A stretch of 64,000 bases of DNA from Chloroflexota bacterium. GTDB taxonomy: Bacteria > Chloroflexota > Anaerolineae > Anaerolineales > Villigracilaceae. Shown here in pieces: positions 51,801 through 61,767 of the stretch. The position numbers and the translations under genes were made by a program. The notes under the pieces are model-generated. The model was given only the letters and a program-made list of their open reading frames with translations. It had not been told where the DNA came from and ran no database searches. The stretch lies in the NCBI GenBank assembly GCA_016219545.1, contig JACRMH010000039.1:112172-176171 (forward strand), written 5' to 3'. Each line of letters begins with the position of its first letter. Position 1 is the first letter of the stretch.

Positions 51801-54468
51801 CGCTGGCGTCTTTGAGACCGGTCAGAATCCGATCATTGTTGGACAATCCACCTACAACACTGCCTACGGTTCAAACTTCGCAAGCAGTGGCTGGTGTAGC
51901 AGCCCCTCCAACCCAACCGCTAAGTGCGATGGGTATGCGAGGATCGCGGAAGGCTCACAGCCGACTGATCTTTTCAAGTTTGATACCCTGAGCGGCGATC
52001 AATTGTCCATTAAGTTCGAGCCTAAGGGCATCCATGACGAGATGAATTCGGCCACCTTCGATGAATTTGGCCGCATGACAGCCAACCTCGGTCTCGAAGC
52101 GCCGGGTGCCACTCCGCTCTTGCAAAATATTATTCTATATCCTTACGTCAATCCCTCAACTGAGATCCTGGATGCGACATCACAGTTGGCAGGTCTCAGC
52201 CTCAATGTAACTCCGATCTCTGCCGCCTCTGCCGATGGAACCCAGATATGGAAGATCACCCATAATGGTGTTGATACGCACCCGATCCACTTCCATCTCT
52301 ACGATGTACAGCTCATTAACCGCGTTGCATGGGATAACATTATCACTCCGCCTGCCGCAAATGAATTGGGCTGGAAGGATACGGTTCGGATCAACCCACT
52401 TCAGGATACCATCGTAGCGGTGCGTCCAATCATTCCAACACTACCGTTTGGTCTCATGGACAGTGAACGCGTTTTGAATCCCATGATGCCTGAAGGTGCT
52501 GTGGGATCGAATGTGGGTCTCGGTCAGGAAGCCGGATTCAGCAACATAGGACCTACTGGTCAGGCCCTTCCAGCACGAGTAGCTAATGAGATCACAAACT
52601 TTGGCTGGGAGTATGTTTACCACTGTCACATCTTAAGCCATGAAGAAATGGATATGATGCGCCCCGTGATCCTTGAGGTGGGACGTGCCTTACCTGCCGC
52701 ACCGGTCTTGAGCGCAACAAGAGATTCTGCCACTGGCCCTGCCGATCTTTCCTGGACTGATGGTACTCCTGTGGACTATCTTGATCCCACCACGTGGGGA
52801 GACCTATCAGGCGAAGTCGGATATCGAATCGAACGTGCTGATGGCGCTGGTGCTTTTGCTCCAATTGACCAAGCCGTTGCCAACGCAACCAGCTACAGCA
52901 ATTTAGGTTTAGTTCCGACCGAGACCTATCATTATCGTGTAGTTGCTTTCAATGCCGCTGGCGAAACGGTGTCTAATGAAGTTACAGTGATCCCGCATCT
53001 CCCGGCAGATCCAACTGCTCTGGACGCAACTTCTTCAGTTTGGAATCAGGTGGATTTGACCTGGACAGATAATGCTACAGATGAGACAGGCTTCATCATT
53101 CAGCGCGCACTTGTCACAGGCGGTATCCCCGGACTGTTCTCAACAGTTGATACCATTGGTGCAAATATCACTTCGTACAGTGATACAACGGTTACACAGA
53201 GAACAGATTATGCTTATCGGGTTTATTCCACCAATCAGGCTGGAGACTCGCTGTTGCCATCCAACACCGCTATGGTCACCACACCAAATGGCCCACCCGC
53301 GGATCCATCTGCTTTGAGTGCAGTGCAAAACATTGGAACATCTGTCGACCTGACATGGACAGACAATTCCGATAATGAGGATAATTTTGTTATCGAACGT
53401 GCTGTCAATGGTGGTGCTTTTGTGCCGGACTTCGCAACGCTCCCAGCCGATACAACCACCTACACTGATTCTGCAGCGACCGCTGGAAATACCTACGACT
53501 ACCGTGTAATGGCCACAAATGTTGTGGGCTTATCAACCTACTCGTCAGCTTATTCGAATGTTGCTACCGTTGCTGTAGTCACCCCTCCGGCCGTTCCAAC
53601 GAACCTCACGGCAACGTTGCTAGCTCTTCAACAGAGTGCCCAGTTGACTTGGCGTGATAACACTACTACCGAGACTGGCTTCGTGATTGAACGTTCCTTT
53701 AACGGTGGAGCCTTCAGTGTTCTCACTACTGTGGCCGCCAAAGCCGGGTCAGGCACCAATGTTACTTACACAGATCTCGGACTTTTGCCTGGCAACGTAT
53801 ATACTTACCGTGTAAGGGCTGTTAACGGAGCTATGTCATCGGTATACTCGAATACAGCCTTTGTGGGTCCAGTCAGTGCTCCTACTGCTCCGACCAATCT
53901 AACGGGTACCTTGATAAATAACCCGCTTCGAGTTAACGTGACTTGGAGGGATAACACATCCACAGAGTCGAACTTCATTCTTGAACGCTCTGTCAATGGT
54001 GGCGGTTTTACCTTCCTCGCTAATGTTCCATATCGAGCCAACTTAGGCAACACTGTGACCTACGCAGATACATCAGTCTTGCTCGGTAACACTTATGATT
54101 ATCGGGTGTTATCTATGAATGTGATAGGCTCATCGCCTTATTCGAATACATTCAGTATCACAACCTTACCACCGACCGCTCCGTCGGATACATCTGTCAT
54201 AGCTACACTAAATGGCGCTACCGATCTGGTAACATTTACTTGGACAGATAACTCCAATAATGAAACCAGCTTCTTAATCCAGCGTGCCACAAATGCGACC
54301 TTCACGACTGGGCTGGCTAATTATGTGGTTGGAGCTAATCTCGCTACATACCAGATAAGCGGAGTTACACAAGGTGTTACATATTACTATCGAATTGTGG
54401 CGCGTAATACCATTACCGGCAACTCGGTCTATGTGAACTTTACTCCCTTCCCGATTGTCACACCGTAA
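48808..54468 (+). CDS. Giant secreted multicopper oxidase with N-terminal repeats and FN3 domains
   Basis: 1886 residues from the ATG at 48808 (GGAGG nine bases upstream) with signal peptide MQKRLGRFFNFLLIFALLFTGYGQALA. Residues about 60-320 hold repeats of about 45-55 residues containing GSGY..P.VVI. The copper sites follow: HLHGG (about 514), YHDHAW (about 578), HPIHFH (about 1157) and YHCHILSHEEMDM (about 1271, with the axial Met), the four MCO ligand clusters. Their spacing is far larger than in a 500-residue CotA-type enzyme, so extra domains are inserted. Residues about 1295-1886 contain six fibronectin type III-like repeats (e.g. DLTWTDNATDETGF). It oxidises phenols, bilirubin or metal ions extracellularly; the substrate cannot be told. 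Confidence 0.9.
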   Translation: MQKRLGRFFNFLLIFALLFTGYGQALAAPSDTSMAKSIAAAPASPVDETKVPHYFGPYPNWANSQQVLTNAVVTVDPPVAGTTAEAVATVDPRTGGISSITVTNPGSGYDAIPNVVITSPGVTPTKLAFAAAEISTGVLSSIAVDNSGFGYLTPTVTISGGTPSAGYDATALASGGVDYVELVSGGSDYLIEPVVVFDIPDLPNGVRAEGVANMNEFGVVTDVTVTNPGSGYSFAPGVTIKDGGGIATNPAVVTATISVDMIDIVDGSAGYASTPDVFITDSTGFGDGASATATISDMGAVTNINVTVKGAGYLTPGIRKFVDTLPKLGPGGMNNLGQYIPVGVPDRDTYPGTDYYEIAVVQYRMKFHTDLPATLLRGYVQLSTGVVPGNQVTLTNAMLDGSTVEILGYKGVDNPHYLGPTIVATKDRPVRILFRNLLPTGVDGNLFLPVDTSLMGSGAGPNAMTLGDGTPGNPLNVPEDMALDEGSVMDEVRNPYCTTVPKPADCFAENRATLHLHGGITPWISDGTPHQWITPAGENTDYPQGVSVSNVPDMDLCGPVDDGCQTFFYTNQQSARLMFYHDHAWGITRLNVYAGEAAGYVITDETENALFNTAGDKPGAPFADLGIGTPLIVQDKTFVPTNIAQQDPTWQADKWGGTGSLWTPHVYMPAQNPGDPSGMSSFGRWMYGPWFWPPATDIKYSPIDNPYYNMDPKGPDLTEGTADDFSTPLAVPCNIDDPATWQYQTDPFCEPSLIPATGNISVGMEAFNDTPLVNGTVYPKTTVDPKAYRFRILNAANDRFWNLSWYVADPRTGTLSEVALNPVELAAAQTDPVVSPTPDTRWSPKGPSWIQIGTEGGFLPAPVILPASPTVYITDPTRFDVGNVDYGSLILAPAERADVIVDFSRFRGKTLILYNDAPAAFPARVPGYDYYTGGPDLSPAGAPTTLAGYGPNTRTIMKVTVSTAAAATAFDVVGNTTTDRLAQLQAAFAHHLDVDGNPAGVFETGQNPIIVGQSTYNTAYGSNFASSGWCSSPSNPTAKCDGYARIAEGSQPTDLFKFDTLSGDQLSIKFEPKGIHDEMNSATFDEFGRMTANLGLEAPGATPLLQNIILYPYVNPSTEILDATSQLAGLSLNVTPISAASADGTQIWKITHNGVDTHPIHFHLYDVQLINRVAWDNIITPPAANELGWKDTVRINPLQDTIVAVRPIIPTLPFGLMDSERVLNPMMPEGAVGSNVGLGQEAGFSNIGPTGQALPARVANEITNFGWEYVYHCHILSHEEMDMMRPVILEVGRALPAAPVLSATRDSATGPADLSWTDGTPVDYLDPTTWGDLSGEVGYRIERADGAGAFAPIDQAVANATSYSNLGLVPTETYHYRVVAFNAAGETVSNEVTVIPHLPADPTALDATSSVWNQVDLTWTDNATDETGFIIQRALVTGGIPGLFSTVDTIGANITSYSDTTVTQRTDYAYRVYSTNQAGDSLLPSNTAMVTTPNGPPADPSALSAVQNIGTSVDLTWTDNSDNEDNFVIERAVNGGAFVPDFATLPADTTTYTDSAATAGNTYDYRVMATNVVGLSTYSSAYSNVATVAVVTPPAVPTNLTATLLALQQSAQLTWRDNTTTETGFVIERSFNGGAFSVLTTVAAKAGSGTNVTYTDLGLLPGNVYTYRVRAVNGAMSSVYSNTAFVGPVSAPTAPTNLTGTLINNPLRVNVTWRDNTSTESNFILERSVNGGGFTFLANVPYRANLGNTVTYADTSVLLGNTYDYRVLSMNVIGSSPYSNTFSITTLPPTAPSDTSVIATLNGATDLVTFTWTDNSNNETSFLIQRATNATFTTGLANYVVGANLATYQISGVTQGVTYYYRIVARNTITGNSVYVNFTPFPIVTP

Positions 54469-54479
54469 GTAGAATCACT

Positions 54480-54512
54480 GTTTCATCGCCTGCCTCTGGT
54501 TGGCGATGAAAC
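54480..54512. terminator. Hairpin after the oxidase gene
   Basis: GTTTCATCGCC and GGCGATGAAAC are exact inverted repeats with an 11-base loop, starting 11 bases after the oxidase stop. No T-run follows, so termination may depend on the next hairpin. Confidence 0.65.
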
Positions 54513-54524
54513 ACAATCATTTAG

Positions 54525-54570
54525 AAATTGCCATTCTTTCTGAATTCAGAAAGAATGGCAATTTTCATTT
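54525..54570. terminator. Long perfect terminator hairpin
   Basis: AAATTGCCATTCTTTCTGAA and its exact inverse form a 20-bp stem with no loop bases, followed by CATTTTT. It can terminate transcription in both directions. Confidence 0.8.
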
Positions 54571-54653
54571 TTGATTATCACTTACTCTAAAATGCAGTGT
54601 ATTTTGTACTTTGAGATAAAATCTGAATATTCCATGCTATGAGGAGAATATTC

Positions 54654-56609
54654 ATGACGGAACAATTTACGTTCGGCGGTGATATTGTTTGGAGACCAAG
54701 CCCGGAGCATGTTGAGCACGCGAACTTGACAGCTTTCATGCGCACACATGGAATTGAAAACTTTGAAGCGCTTATGCATAGGTCAACAATGGATGTGGCA
54801 TGGTTTACAGATGCGGTATTGAAGTTTCTTGATATCCAATTTTATGAGCCATACTCTAAGGTTGTTGATCTTGCCGATGGAATTCAATTCCCAAAATGGT
54901 GTGTGGATGGCAAGATGAACATTGTCCACAATTGTCTGGATAAATGGCAGAAAACGGAAACCAGAACACAGAAGGCGGTTGTATTTGAAGGGGAAGAGGG
55001 CGCTACTAAATCTTTTACGTATGAAGAACTTTATAAAGAAGTAAATAAGGCAGCGAATGCATTGCATTCACTAGGGCTTGGCAAAGGTGATGCCATTGGC
55101 ATCTTTATGCCCATGACTCCTGAGATTGTGATCGCCTTATTAGCTAGTGCAAAAATCGGTGGAATTATTTTGCCTTTATTTTCAGGATATGGCGCGGGCG
55201 CCATCATATCCCGTCTCGCGGATGCAAATGCCAAGGCTCTCTTTGCTGCTGACGGTGCGTATAGGCGCGGCAAGGCCGTCGAGATGAAATCCGTTGCAGA
55301 TGAAGCAGCAGAGCAAGTAAGTTCTTTGAAACATATGATCGTTTTAAAGCGAACGGGACTGGATATAAATATGAAAGAAGGGAGGGATCATTGGTGGCAC
55401 GATCTGATCGCGCCTCAGCTTGATTCCGCTTCAACGGAAATTACCTCCGCTGAAGACCCGCTGATGATCATCTATACTTCTGGTACAACGGGTAAGCCAA
55501 AAGGTGCAGTCCACACGCATTGTGGATTTCCTGTCAAAGCAGCGCAGGATATGGCTTTTGGAACCGATGTTCATGCTGGTGATGTTATATATTGGATGAC
55601 GGACATGGGCTGGATGATGGGACCCTGGCAGGTCTTTGGAAGCCTATTGCTTGGGGCGACCATGTTCATATATGATGGCGCACCGGATTTCCCCGCCCCA
55701 GATCGCTTGTGGAGCCTGGTCGAGAAGCATAAGATCAATCAAATGGGAGTCTCGCCGACTCTGATCCGTTCATTGATTCCCCAAGGCGATCAACACTTCA
55801 AGAAGCATGACCTTTCATCGCTCAAGTGTTTTGCTTCTACTGGCGAACCATGGAATCCAGATCCCTGGATGTGGTTGTTTGAAAAAGTAGGCGAGAGTAA
55901 ATGTCCCATCATTAATTATTCTGGTGGAACAGAAATTTCCGGAGGGATTGTGATGGGCAATCCGCTCTTGCCACTGAAGCCATGCGCTTTTTCTGCCCCT
56001 TGCCCCGGTATGGATGCGGACGTTGTAGATGAAAACGGCAAGTCAGTTCGCAATGCGGTGGGTGAGTTGGTCATCAAAGGGCCGTGGATTGGAATGACGC
56101 GCGGATTTTGGAATGATAAACAGCGTTACATCGATACCTATTGGTCGCGCTGGGAAAATATTTGGGTGCATGGTGATTTCGCCGCAATTGATAAAGACGG
56201 ACTTTGGTACATCCTCGGCCGTTCAGATGATACGATCAAGATCGCGGGAAAAAGATTAGGCCCCGCCGAAGTGGAGTCTATTCTTGTGAGGCATAAGGAT
56301 ATTGTGGAAGCGGCGGCCATTGGTATACCGCACGATGTCAAAGGGAGTGAACTTATTCTTTTTGCAGTGACCAGCCCCGGGGTAAGTCTGACCGATGCTC
56401 TTCGTCGGGAATTATATGAAATGGTTGTCGCTGAAATGGGCAAGCCGCTCGCGCCCAAGTCCATCTTGTTTGTTTCTGATTTGCCAAAAACAAGAAATGC
56501 CAAAGTGATGCGGCGACTGATCCGATCCGCATATTTGGGTTTGGATTTGGGGGATACATCGTCATTGGTGAACCCGCAGGCAGTGGAGGAGATTAAGAAT
56601 GCAAAGTAA
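54654..56609 (+). CDS. AMP-forming acyl-CoA synthetase (acetyl-CoA synthetase-like)
   Basis: 651 residues from the ATG at 54654 (AGGAGAAT upstream); the frame from 54639 is discarded. Adenylation motifs [17 protein letters not shown] (P-loop), [41 protein letters not shown] and the A10 lysine in [11 protein letters not shown] are all present. N-terminal ACAS-like region [17 protein letters not shown]. It ligates acetate, acetoacetate or a short acyl chain to CoA. It lies between the MCO and rpoB genes and has its own upstream hairpin terminator; no pathway neighbour is visible. Confidence 0.92.
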   Translation: MTEQFTFGGDIVWRPSPEHVEHANLTAFMRTHGIENFEALMHRSTMDVAWFTDAVLKFLDIQFYEPYSKVVDLADGIQFPKWCVDGKMNIVHNCLDKWQKTETRTQKAVVFEGEEGATKSFTYEELYKEVNKAANALHSLGLGKGDAIGIFMPMTPEIVIALLASAKIGGIILPLFSGYGAGAIISRLADANAKALFAADGAYRRGKAVEMKSVADEAAEQVSSLKHMIVLKRTGLDINMKEGRDHWWHDLIAPQLDSASTEITSAEDPLMIIYTSGTTGKPKGAVHTHCGFPVKAAQDMAFGTDVHAGDVIYWMTDMGWMMGPWQVFGSLLLGATMFIYDGAPDFPAPDRLWSLVEKHKINQMGVSPTLIRSLIPQGDQHFKKHDLSSLKCFASTGEPWNPDPWMWLFEKVGESKCPIINYSGGTEISGGIVMGNPLLPLKPCAFSAPCPGMDADVVDENGKSVRNAVGELVIKGPWIGMTRGFWNDKQRYIDTYWSRWENIWVHGDFAAIDKDGLWYILGRSDDTIKIAGKRLGPAEVESILVRHKDIVEAAAIGIPHDVKGSELILFAVTSPGVSLTDALRRELYEMVVAEMGKPLAPKSILFVSDLPKTRNAKVMRRLIRSAYLGLDLGDTSSLVNPQAVEEIKNAK

Positions 56610-56633
56610 ATTGGAAATTCACCCAACTTTTTG

Positions 56634-56662
56634 TTGACTTTTTGTGCTTACTTCGGTATACT
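56634..56662 (+). promoter_or_regulatory. Sigma-70 promoter of rpoB
   Basis: TTGACT (56634-56639) and TATACT (56657-56662) are 17 bases apart, 74 bases before the rpoB ATG. The 5' leader between them and the gene has no obvious L10-like site. Confidence 0.85.
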
Positions 56663-56735
56663 GCTAGGTCGCTGTCCAAAGGGGCAGTTAAAATTGTTTA
56701 TCCATCCAGCCAAAATATAGAGACAGGAGAGAAGA

Positions 56736-59700
56736 ATGGCGTCTTCTTTGCCGCAAAAAACTTACGCACGAATTCCCGTAAAGTTAGACCTTCCCAATTT
56801 AATTGAAGTTCAGCTTGATTCATTCGAGAGACTTAAGAAAGAAGGATTAGGTGATCTCTTCCACGAGATTTCACCGATTGAGTCTTACAACAAAGGGATG
56901 AAGTTATTCTTCCCAAGCCGCGGCCCCGAATCGCAGCAGTGGGGACTTAAATATTGGTTTGGCGAACCCAAGCATACGATCGAAGAATGTGTCGAACGCG
57001 ATCTGACGTATTCTAGCCCGTTGTACGTTTCTGTTCTTCTTGCCGGACCGGATGTTCCCGAACCCATCAAACAGGATATTTTCCTCGGTGATTTTCCTGA
57101 GATGACCGATAAAGGCACGTTCATTGTCAATGGCACTGAACGCGTCGTGGTCTCCCAGTTGATCCGTTCCCCTGGTGTTTACTTTGAAGCGCCTGCTGAC
57201 CGTGCCACTGGACGTCCGCTCGCGATGGCGAAGTTGATCCCAGATCGTGGCGCGTGGATGGAATTCGAAACCCGCAAGTCTGATTACATCATCTTAAAGT
57301 TCAACCGTAAGCGCACCGTTCCTATCACGGTCTTTCTGCGCGCACTTGCCGCAGTCAGTGATGGCATTAAAGATTCTCCCATCAAACTTGGCTCGGATGA
57401 AGAGATTCTCACCATCCTAAAGGATGTGGATAACAATCCTGAGCGCATGTTCATTGCTTCCACTATTAAGCAGGAACCTGACTGGGATCTGTCCCACCAC
57501 ACTATTGCCGAAGCGGCATTGATCGAGTTCTTTAAGAAGATGCGTCCGGGTGACCCGGCCACACTCGAAAACGCTCGTCAATTCCTTGAGGAGCAGTTAT
57601 TCGATCAGCGCCACTACGATCTCGAGCGGGTGGGTCGTTACAAGCTAAATCAAAAACTTGATTTGAATATTCCAATTCCGCATCGCACAGTTTCCAAGAG
57701 CGATGTGATCCGTTTGATCCGCCGCATGATCCAGATCAATAACGGTGCAGAACGCCCCGATGATATTGACCACCTCGGCAACCGCCGCGTCAAGACTGTA
57801 GGCGAGTTGATCCAGAACAAGTTGAGAATCGGCTTGCGCCGAATGGAGCGCGTCATTAAAGAGCGTATGTCCATCCGCGATCAGGAACAGCTCTCGCCGG
57901 TTACATTGGTTAATATTCGACCGGTTGTTGCTTCCCTGCGTGAATTCTTTGGGTCGTCACAGCTTTCACAGTTCATGGATCAAACCAACCCGTTGGCTGA
58001 GTTGCGTCACAAACGCACACTTTCGGCGTTGGGACCCGGCGGCCTGCGCCGCGAACGTGCTGGTTTCGATGTACGAGATGTCCATCGTTCCCATTATGGG
58101 CGTATCTGCCCGATCGAAACACCTGAAGGTCCAAACATCGGTCTTATCGGCCGTTTAGCTTCCTTTGCACGTGTCAATGAATATGGTTTTATCGAAACAC
58201 CCTATCGCAGGGTGTTCAAAACCCTGCCGGCAGATGATGAGCGTTTGGAAGGACTCACTTTGCGTGAGGATGTTCATGATCCCAAATCAAATGAATTGCT
58301 CTTCAAATCTGGAGCGACCATAGATGCGAAGGTATTAAAGAGGCTCGTAAAAATTGGCGACGATGTGAGCATTGTCCCCTATGTGTCTGATGAGATCGTT
58401 TACCTCTCTGCCGATGCGGAAGATAAATTCACCATTGCCCAAGCGAATGCTCATTTGACAGAGAATAAGGAATTCTCGAAAGAGCGTATTTCCTGCCGTT
58501 ACCATCTCGGCTTTTTGTTCTCTAACTCCGAATCGATTGATTATATGGATGTGGCGCCTCACCAAGTTGTCGGTATCAGTGCCGCTTTGATCCCATTCCT
58601 TGAACATGATGATGCTAACCGCGCGTTGATGGGATCGAACATGATGGCGCAGGCAGTTCCTCTGGTGCGCCCTGAAGTCCCGCTCGTTTCTACAGGGATG
58701 GAAGGACATGCCGCATTGGACTCTGGTCAGGTTGTTTCGGCCGAGGCGGATGGTGAGGTTGTGTCTGTAACCGGATCCACCATTACGATCAAAGAAAAGA
58801 AAAGCGGAAACCGCGTTTATCAACTCCGCAAGTATCAGCGTTCCAATCAAAGCACTTGTATTGATCAGCGTCCATCGGTTGTGAAGGGACAGTTGGTCAA
58901 GAAGGGCGATATCATCGCCGACTCTTCGTCTACTGATAGCGGTCAATTAGCCCTTGGTCAAAATGTAGTTGTAGCTTTCCTTTCATGGGAAGGTGGCAAC
59001 TTTGAAGATGCTATCCTGCTCTCCGAACGCCTCGTTCAGGAAGATCGCTTCACTTCGGTTCATATTGAAAAACATGAAGTGGAAGCGCGCGATACAAAAC
59101 TCGGACCGGAAGAGATCACCCGCGATATTCCCAATGTCGGTGATGACGCGATCAAGGACCTTGATGAGAACGGTATCATTCGCATCGGAGCTGAAGTTGG
59201 TCCGAACGATATTCTTGTCGGCAAGATCACTCCGAAGGGCGAGAAAGAACTTACACCCGAAGAACGTTTGTTGCGTGCCATCTTCGGTGAGAAATCCCGT
59301 GATGTAAAAGATACTTCGTTGCGAATGCCTCATGGCGAACGCGGCAAAGTTGTGGATGTAAAAGTATTTACCCGCGAAGAAAATTCCGATCTTTCCGCTG
59401 GCGTGGATATGATGGTGCGCGTTTCTGTTGCTCAGCGCCGCAAGATCACAGCTGGCGATAAGATGGCGGGACGTCATGGTAACAAGGGTGTGGTTTCCAA
59501 GGTTGTTCCTGTGGAAGATATGCCATACCTCGAAGATGGTACTCCAGTTGATTTGATTTTGAACCCATTGGGTGTACCAGGTCGTATGAATATCGGCCAG
59601 GTCTTGGAGGTTCATCTAGGCTGGGCAGCAAAACGCATGGGCTTCCGCGCCATTACTCCTGTGTTTGACGGTGCAACTGAGGAACAGATCGAAGCTGAAC

Positions 59701-60635
59701 TCGCGCGTGCCTGGATTATGGATCAGGCATGGAAAGAGTCCGCTGAACGTGCCTGGGAGTGGCTCAAAGAACAGGAATATGATGTCAATTCGATTCAAGA
59801 TGATGACGAAGTTCGTCGTTTGTATCTTGAACATTGGTTGGGCAAACGTAAGTACGATGTATATAGCTTGGTTGATGCAGACTATGCGCGTCATGCCGCC
59901 GCTAAAGAATGGTTGCGCGAAAAAGGTTATGCCAACCCTGAAGAGATCCTGCTCGATGATCGCGATGTAGCCAACCCTGATCCCGATGTGGATGAGATGA
60001 CCGTCCATGCCTGTCTGCGTTTGTGGATGGAATCCAATGGCATCACCCGCCGTGTGGCTGAGGATAAAGTGCTGGAAACAGCTCAGGAATTGGCGAAGGA
60101 AAAGGGGATTCCGTTACCCATCCTTGGAAAGCAAACTTTGCGCGACGGTAAGACTGGTATCCCATATGATCAACCAGTAACTGTCGGTGTGATGACCATC
60201 CTCAAACTCCATCACCTGGTTGAGGATAAGGTTCATGCGCGTTCCACAGGTCCATATAGTTTGGTTACACAACAGCCTCTTGGTGGTAAGGCCCAATTCG
60301 GTGGCCAACGCTTCGGTGAAATGGAAGTGTGGGCGCTTGAAGCTTATGGCGCGGCGCACACTCTTCAGGAAATGCTCACGGTCAAATCGGATGATGTTCA
60401 AGGTCGCGTCAATACATATGAAGCAATCGTGAAAGGTGAGCCGATCGAAGAACCAAGCATCCCCGCTTCATTCCGTGTGCTTGTGAAGGAATTGCAGTCC
60501 CTCGGACTCGCCGTGGAAGCCATTAACGAAGGCGGCGATGTCGTCAAGTTTGGTAAGGATGAAGAGAAGATGCATCCGCCCAAGCATGACACTGGTCTGT
60601 TGAGTCTGGGAGAGAACCAAAGTAGAAAAAAGTAA
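56736..60635 (+). CDS. rpoB: DNA-directed RNA polymerase beta subunit
   Basis: 1299 residues, the catalytic beta subunit of RNA polymerase. Visible: start [33 protein letters not shown], rifampicin region [78 protein letters not shown], and C-terminal [31 protein letters not shown] lineage-type insert of about 100 residues precedes the C-terminal portion ([16 protein letters not shown]...). Ribosome site GGAGAG. Unlike most bacteria, rpoC does not follow it; rpsL does. Confidence 0.98.
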   Translation: MASSLPQKTYARIPVKLDLPNLIEVQLDSFERLKKEGLGDLFHEISPIESYNKGMKLFFPSRGPESQQWGLKYWFGEPKHTIEECVERDLTYSSPLYVSVLLAGPDVPEPIKQDIFLGDFPEMTDKGTFIVNGTERVVVSQLIRSPGVYFEAPADRATGRPLAMAKLIPDRGAWMEFETRKSDYIILKFNRKRTVPITVFLRALAAVSDGIKDSPIKLGSDEEILTILKDVDNNPERMFIASTIKQEPDWDLSHHTIAEAALIEFFKKMRPGDPATLENARQFLEEQLFDQRHYDLERVGRYKLNQKLDLNIPIPHRTVSKSDVIRLIRRMIQINNGAERPDDIDHLGNRRVKTVGELIQNKLRIGLRRMERVIKERMSIRDQEQLSPVTLVNIRPVVASLREFFGSSQLSQFMDQTNPLAELRHKRTLSALGPGGLRRERAGFDVRDVHRSHYGRICPIETPEGPNIGLIGRLASFARVNEYGFIETPYRRVFKTLPADDERLEGLTLREDVHDPKSNELLFKSGATIDAKVLKRLVKIGDDVSIVPYVSDEIVYLSADAEDKFTIAQANAHLTENKEFSKERISCRYHLGFLFSNSESIDYMDVAPHQVVGISAALIPFLEHDDANRALMGSNMMAQAVPLVRPEVPLVSTGMEGHAALDSGQVVSAEADGEVVSVTGSTITIKEKKSGNRVYQLRKYQRSNQSTCIDQRPSVVKGQLVKKGDIIADSSSTDSGQLALGQNVVVAFLSWEGGNFEDAILLSERLVQEDRFTSVHIEKHEVEARDTKLGPEEITRDIPNVGDDAIKDLDENGIIRIGAEVGPNDILVGKITPKGEKELTPEERLLRAIFGEKSRDVKDTSLRMPHGERGKVVDVKVFTREENSDLSAGVDMMVRVSVAQRRKITAGDKMAGRHGNKGVVSKVVPVEDMPYLEDGTPVDLILNPLGVPGRMNIGQVLEVHLGWAAKRMGFRAITPVFDGATEEQIEAELARAWIMDQAWKESAERAWEWLKEQEYDVNSIQDDDEVRRLYLEHWLGKRKYDVYSLVDADYARHAAAKEWLREKGYANPEEILLDDRDVANPDPDVDEMTVHACLRLWMESNGITRRVAEDKVLETAQELAKEKGIPLPILGKQTLRDGKTGIPYDQPVTVGVMTILKLHHLVEDKVHARSTGPYSLVTQQPLGGKAQFGGQRFGEMEVWALEAYGAAHTLQEMLTVKSDDVQGRVNTYEAIVKGEPIEEPSIPASFRVLVKELQSLGLAVEAINEGGDVVKFGKDEEKMHPPKHDTGLLSLGENQSRKK

Positions 60636-60645
60636 AGATTTTCTA

Positions 60646-60674
60646 TTGACTTGACTGATATGCCGTGATAAACT
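60646..60674 (+). promoter_or_regulatory. Sigma-70 promoter of the rpsL operon
   Basis: TTGACT (60646-60651) and TAAACT (60669-60674) with 17 bases between. It lies 11 bases after the rpoB stop, so the ribosomal operon can be transcribed independently of rpoB. Confidence 0.75.
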
Positions 60675-60744
60675 AACCAGCCGTTGCCCATGAAAGCAAG
60701 AGTGGCTTTTCTTCCCCCACTCGACTCAATTGGTAACTACAAAT

Positions 60745-60780
60745 GAGGCCATCAGAATAAGTCGTTGATGGTCTCATTTA
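60745..60780 (+). promoter_or_regulatory. Leader hairpin before rpsL
   Basis: GAGGCCATCA and TGATGGTCTC form a ten-base-pair stem (one G-U) around GAATAAGTCGT, followed by ATTTATT. It may be an attenuator or mRNA-stability element of the S12 operon; the T-run is weak. Confidence 0.5.
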
Positions 60781-60831
60781 TTGCGAATATCAAAATGTAC
60801 TCATGAAAGAAATTTGTAATCGGAGGCGAAT

Positions 60832-61248
60832 GTGCCGACAGTAAATCAAATGGTCCGCAAAGGACGCAAAAACAATAAGACAAAAAGCAAGGCTCCCGCT
60901 CTGCAGTTCACTTTGAACAGTTTCAAGCAGAAACGTGTGAGACAGGACAAAGGCGCCCCACAGAAACGTGGCGTTTGTACCGTTGTCCGCACCATGACTC
61001 CCAAGAAGCCGAATTCAGCGTTGCGCAAGATTGCCCGCGTACGTTTGACGAACGGCATTGAAGTCACGGCGTATATTCCCGGTGAAGGTCACCAGTTGCA
61101 GGAACACTCAGTGGTGTTGGTGCGCGGCGGCCGTGTGAAAGACCTGCCTGGTGTACGTTATCACATCGTGCGCGGTTCTCTCGATACCACTGGCGTTGCT
61201 AATCGTAAGCAGGGCCGTTCAAAGTACGGCGCGAAGCGTCCGAAGTAA
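60832..61248 (+). CDS. rpsL: 30S ribosomal protein S12
   Basis: 138 residues starting with GTG (GGAGG upstream). [54 protein letters not shown] and [14 protein letters not shown] are characteristic. The decoding-site lysine in [11 protein letters not shown] is present. First gene of the rpsL-rpsG-fusA-tuf operon. Confidence 0.98.
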   Translation: MPTVNQMVRKGRKNNKTKSKAPALQFTLNSFKQKRVRQDKGAPQKRGVCTVVRTMTPKKPNSALRKIARVRLTNGIEVTAYIPGEGHQLQEHSVVLVRGGRVKDLPGVRYHIVRGSLDTTGVANRKQGRSKYGAKRPK

Positions 61249-61269
61249 TCAATAGATGGAGTAGAAAGT

Positions 61270-61737
61270 ATGCGTAGAGCAAAACCTGAGAAACGGGAAA
61301 TCCTTCCCGATATCCGCTATAACAGCATCAACGTGCAGACCATGGTCCAGCATGTATTGAAGAGCGGCAAGAAAAGCACTGCCGTTCGTTTGATCTATGG
61401 TGCAATGGATTTGATCAAAGAACGCACAGAAAAGAATCCTTTGGATGTCTTTGATGGCGCGCTTAAAAATGTTGGACCTGCCATGGAAGTCCGCCCGCGC
61501 CGCGTAGGCGGTGCGACCTATCAGGTGCCAATGGAAGTTTCACAGGATCGCCGCACAACTTTGGCGCTTCGTTGGATTCTTTCCGCAGCCAATGATCGTT
61601 CTGGCAAGTCTTTTTCAGACAAACTTGCATCAGAATTAATTGATGCTTTTAACGAAACTGGTTCAGCCATTCGTAAACGTGATGAAACACACAAAATGGC
61701 AGAAGCCAACCGCGCTTTCTCCCATTATCGAGTCTAA
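61270..61737 (+). CDS. rpsG: 30S ribosomal protein S7
   Basis: 155 residues: MRRAKPEKREILPDIRYNS, LIYGAMDLIKERTEKNPLDVF, VGGATYQVPMEV, RRTTLALRWIL and KRDETHKMAEANRAFSHYRV. Nucleates assembly of the 30S head. It follows rpsL by 21 bases with a modest ribosome site (GATGGAGTAG). Confidence 0.98.
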   Translation: MRRAKPEKREILPDIRYNSINVQTMVQHVLKSGKKSTAVRLIYGAMDLIKERTEKNPLDVFDGALKNVGPAMEVRPRRVGGATYQVPMEVSQDRRTTLALRWILSAANDRSGKSFSDKLASELIDAFNETGSAIRKRDETHKMAEANRAFSHYRV

Positions 61738-61767
61738 TTTTAAATAATTTTTAAGGAAGTAGTAAGT

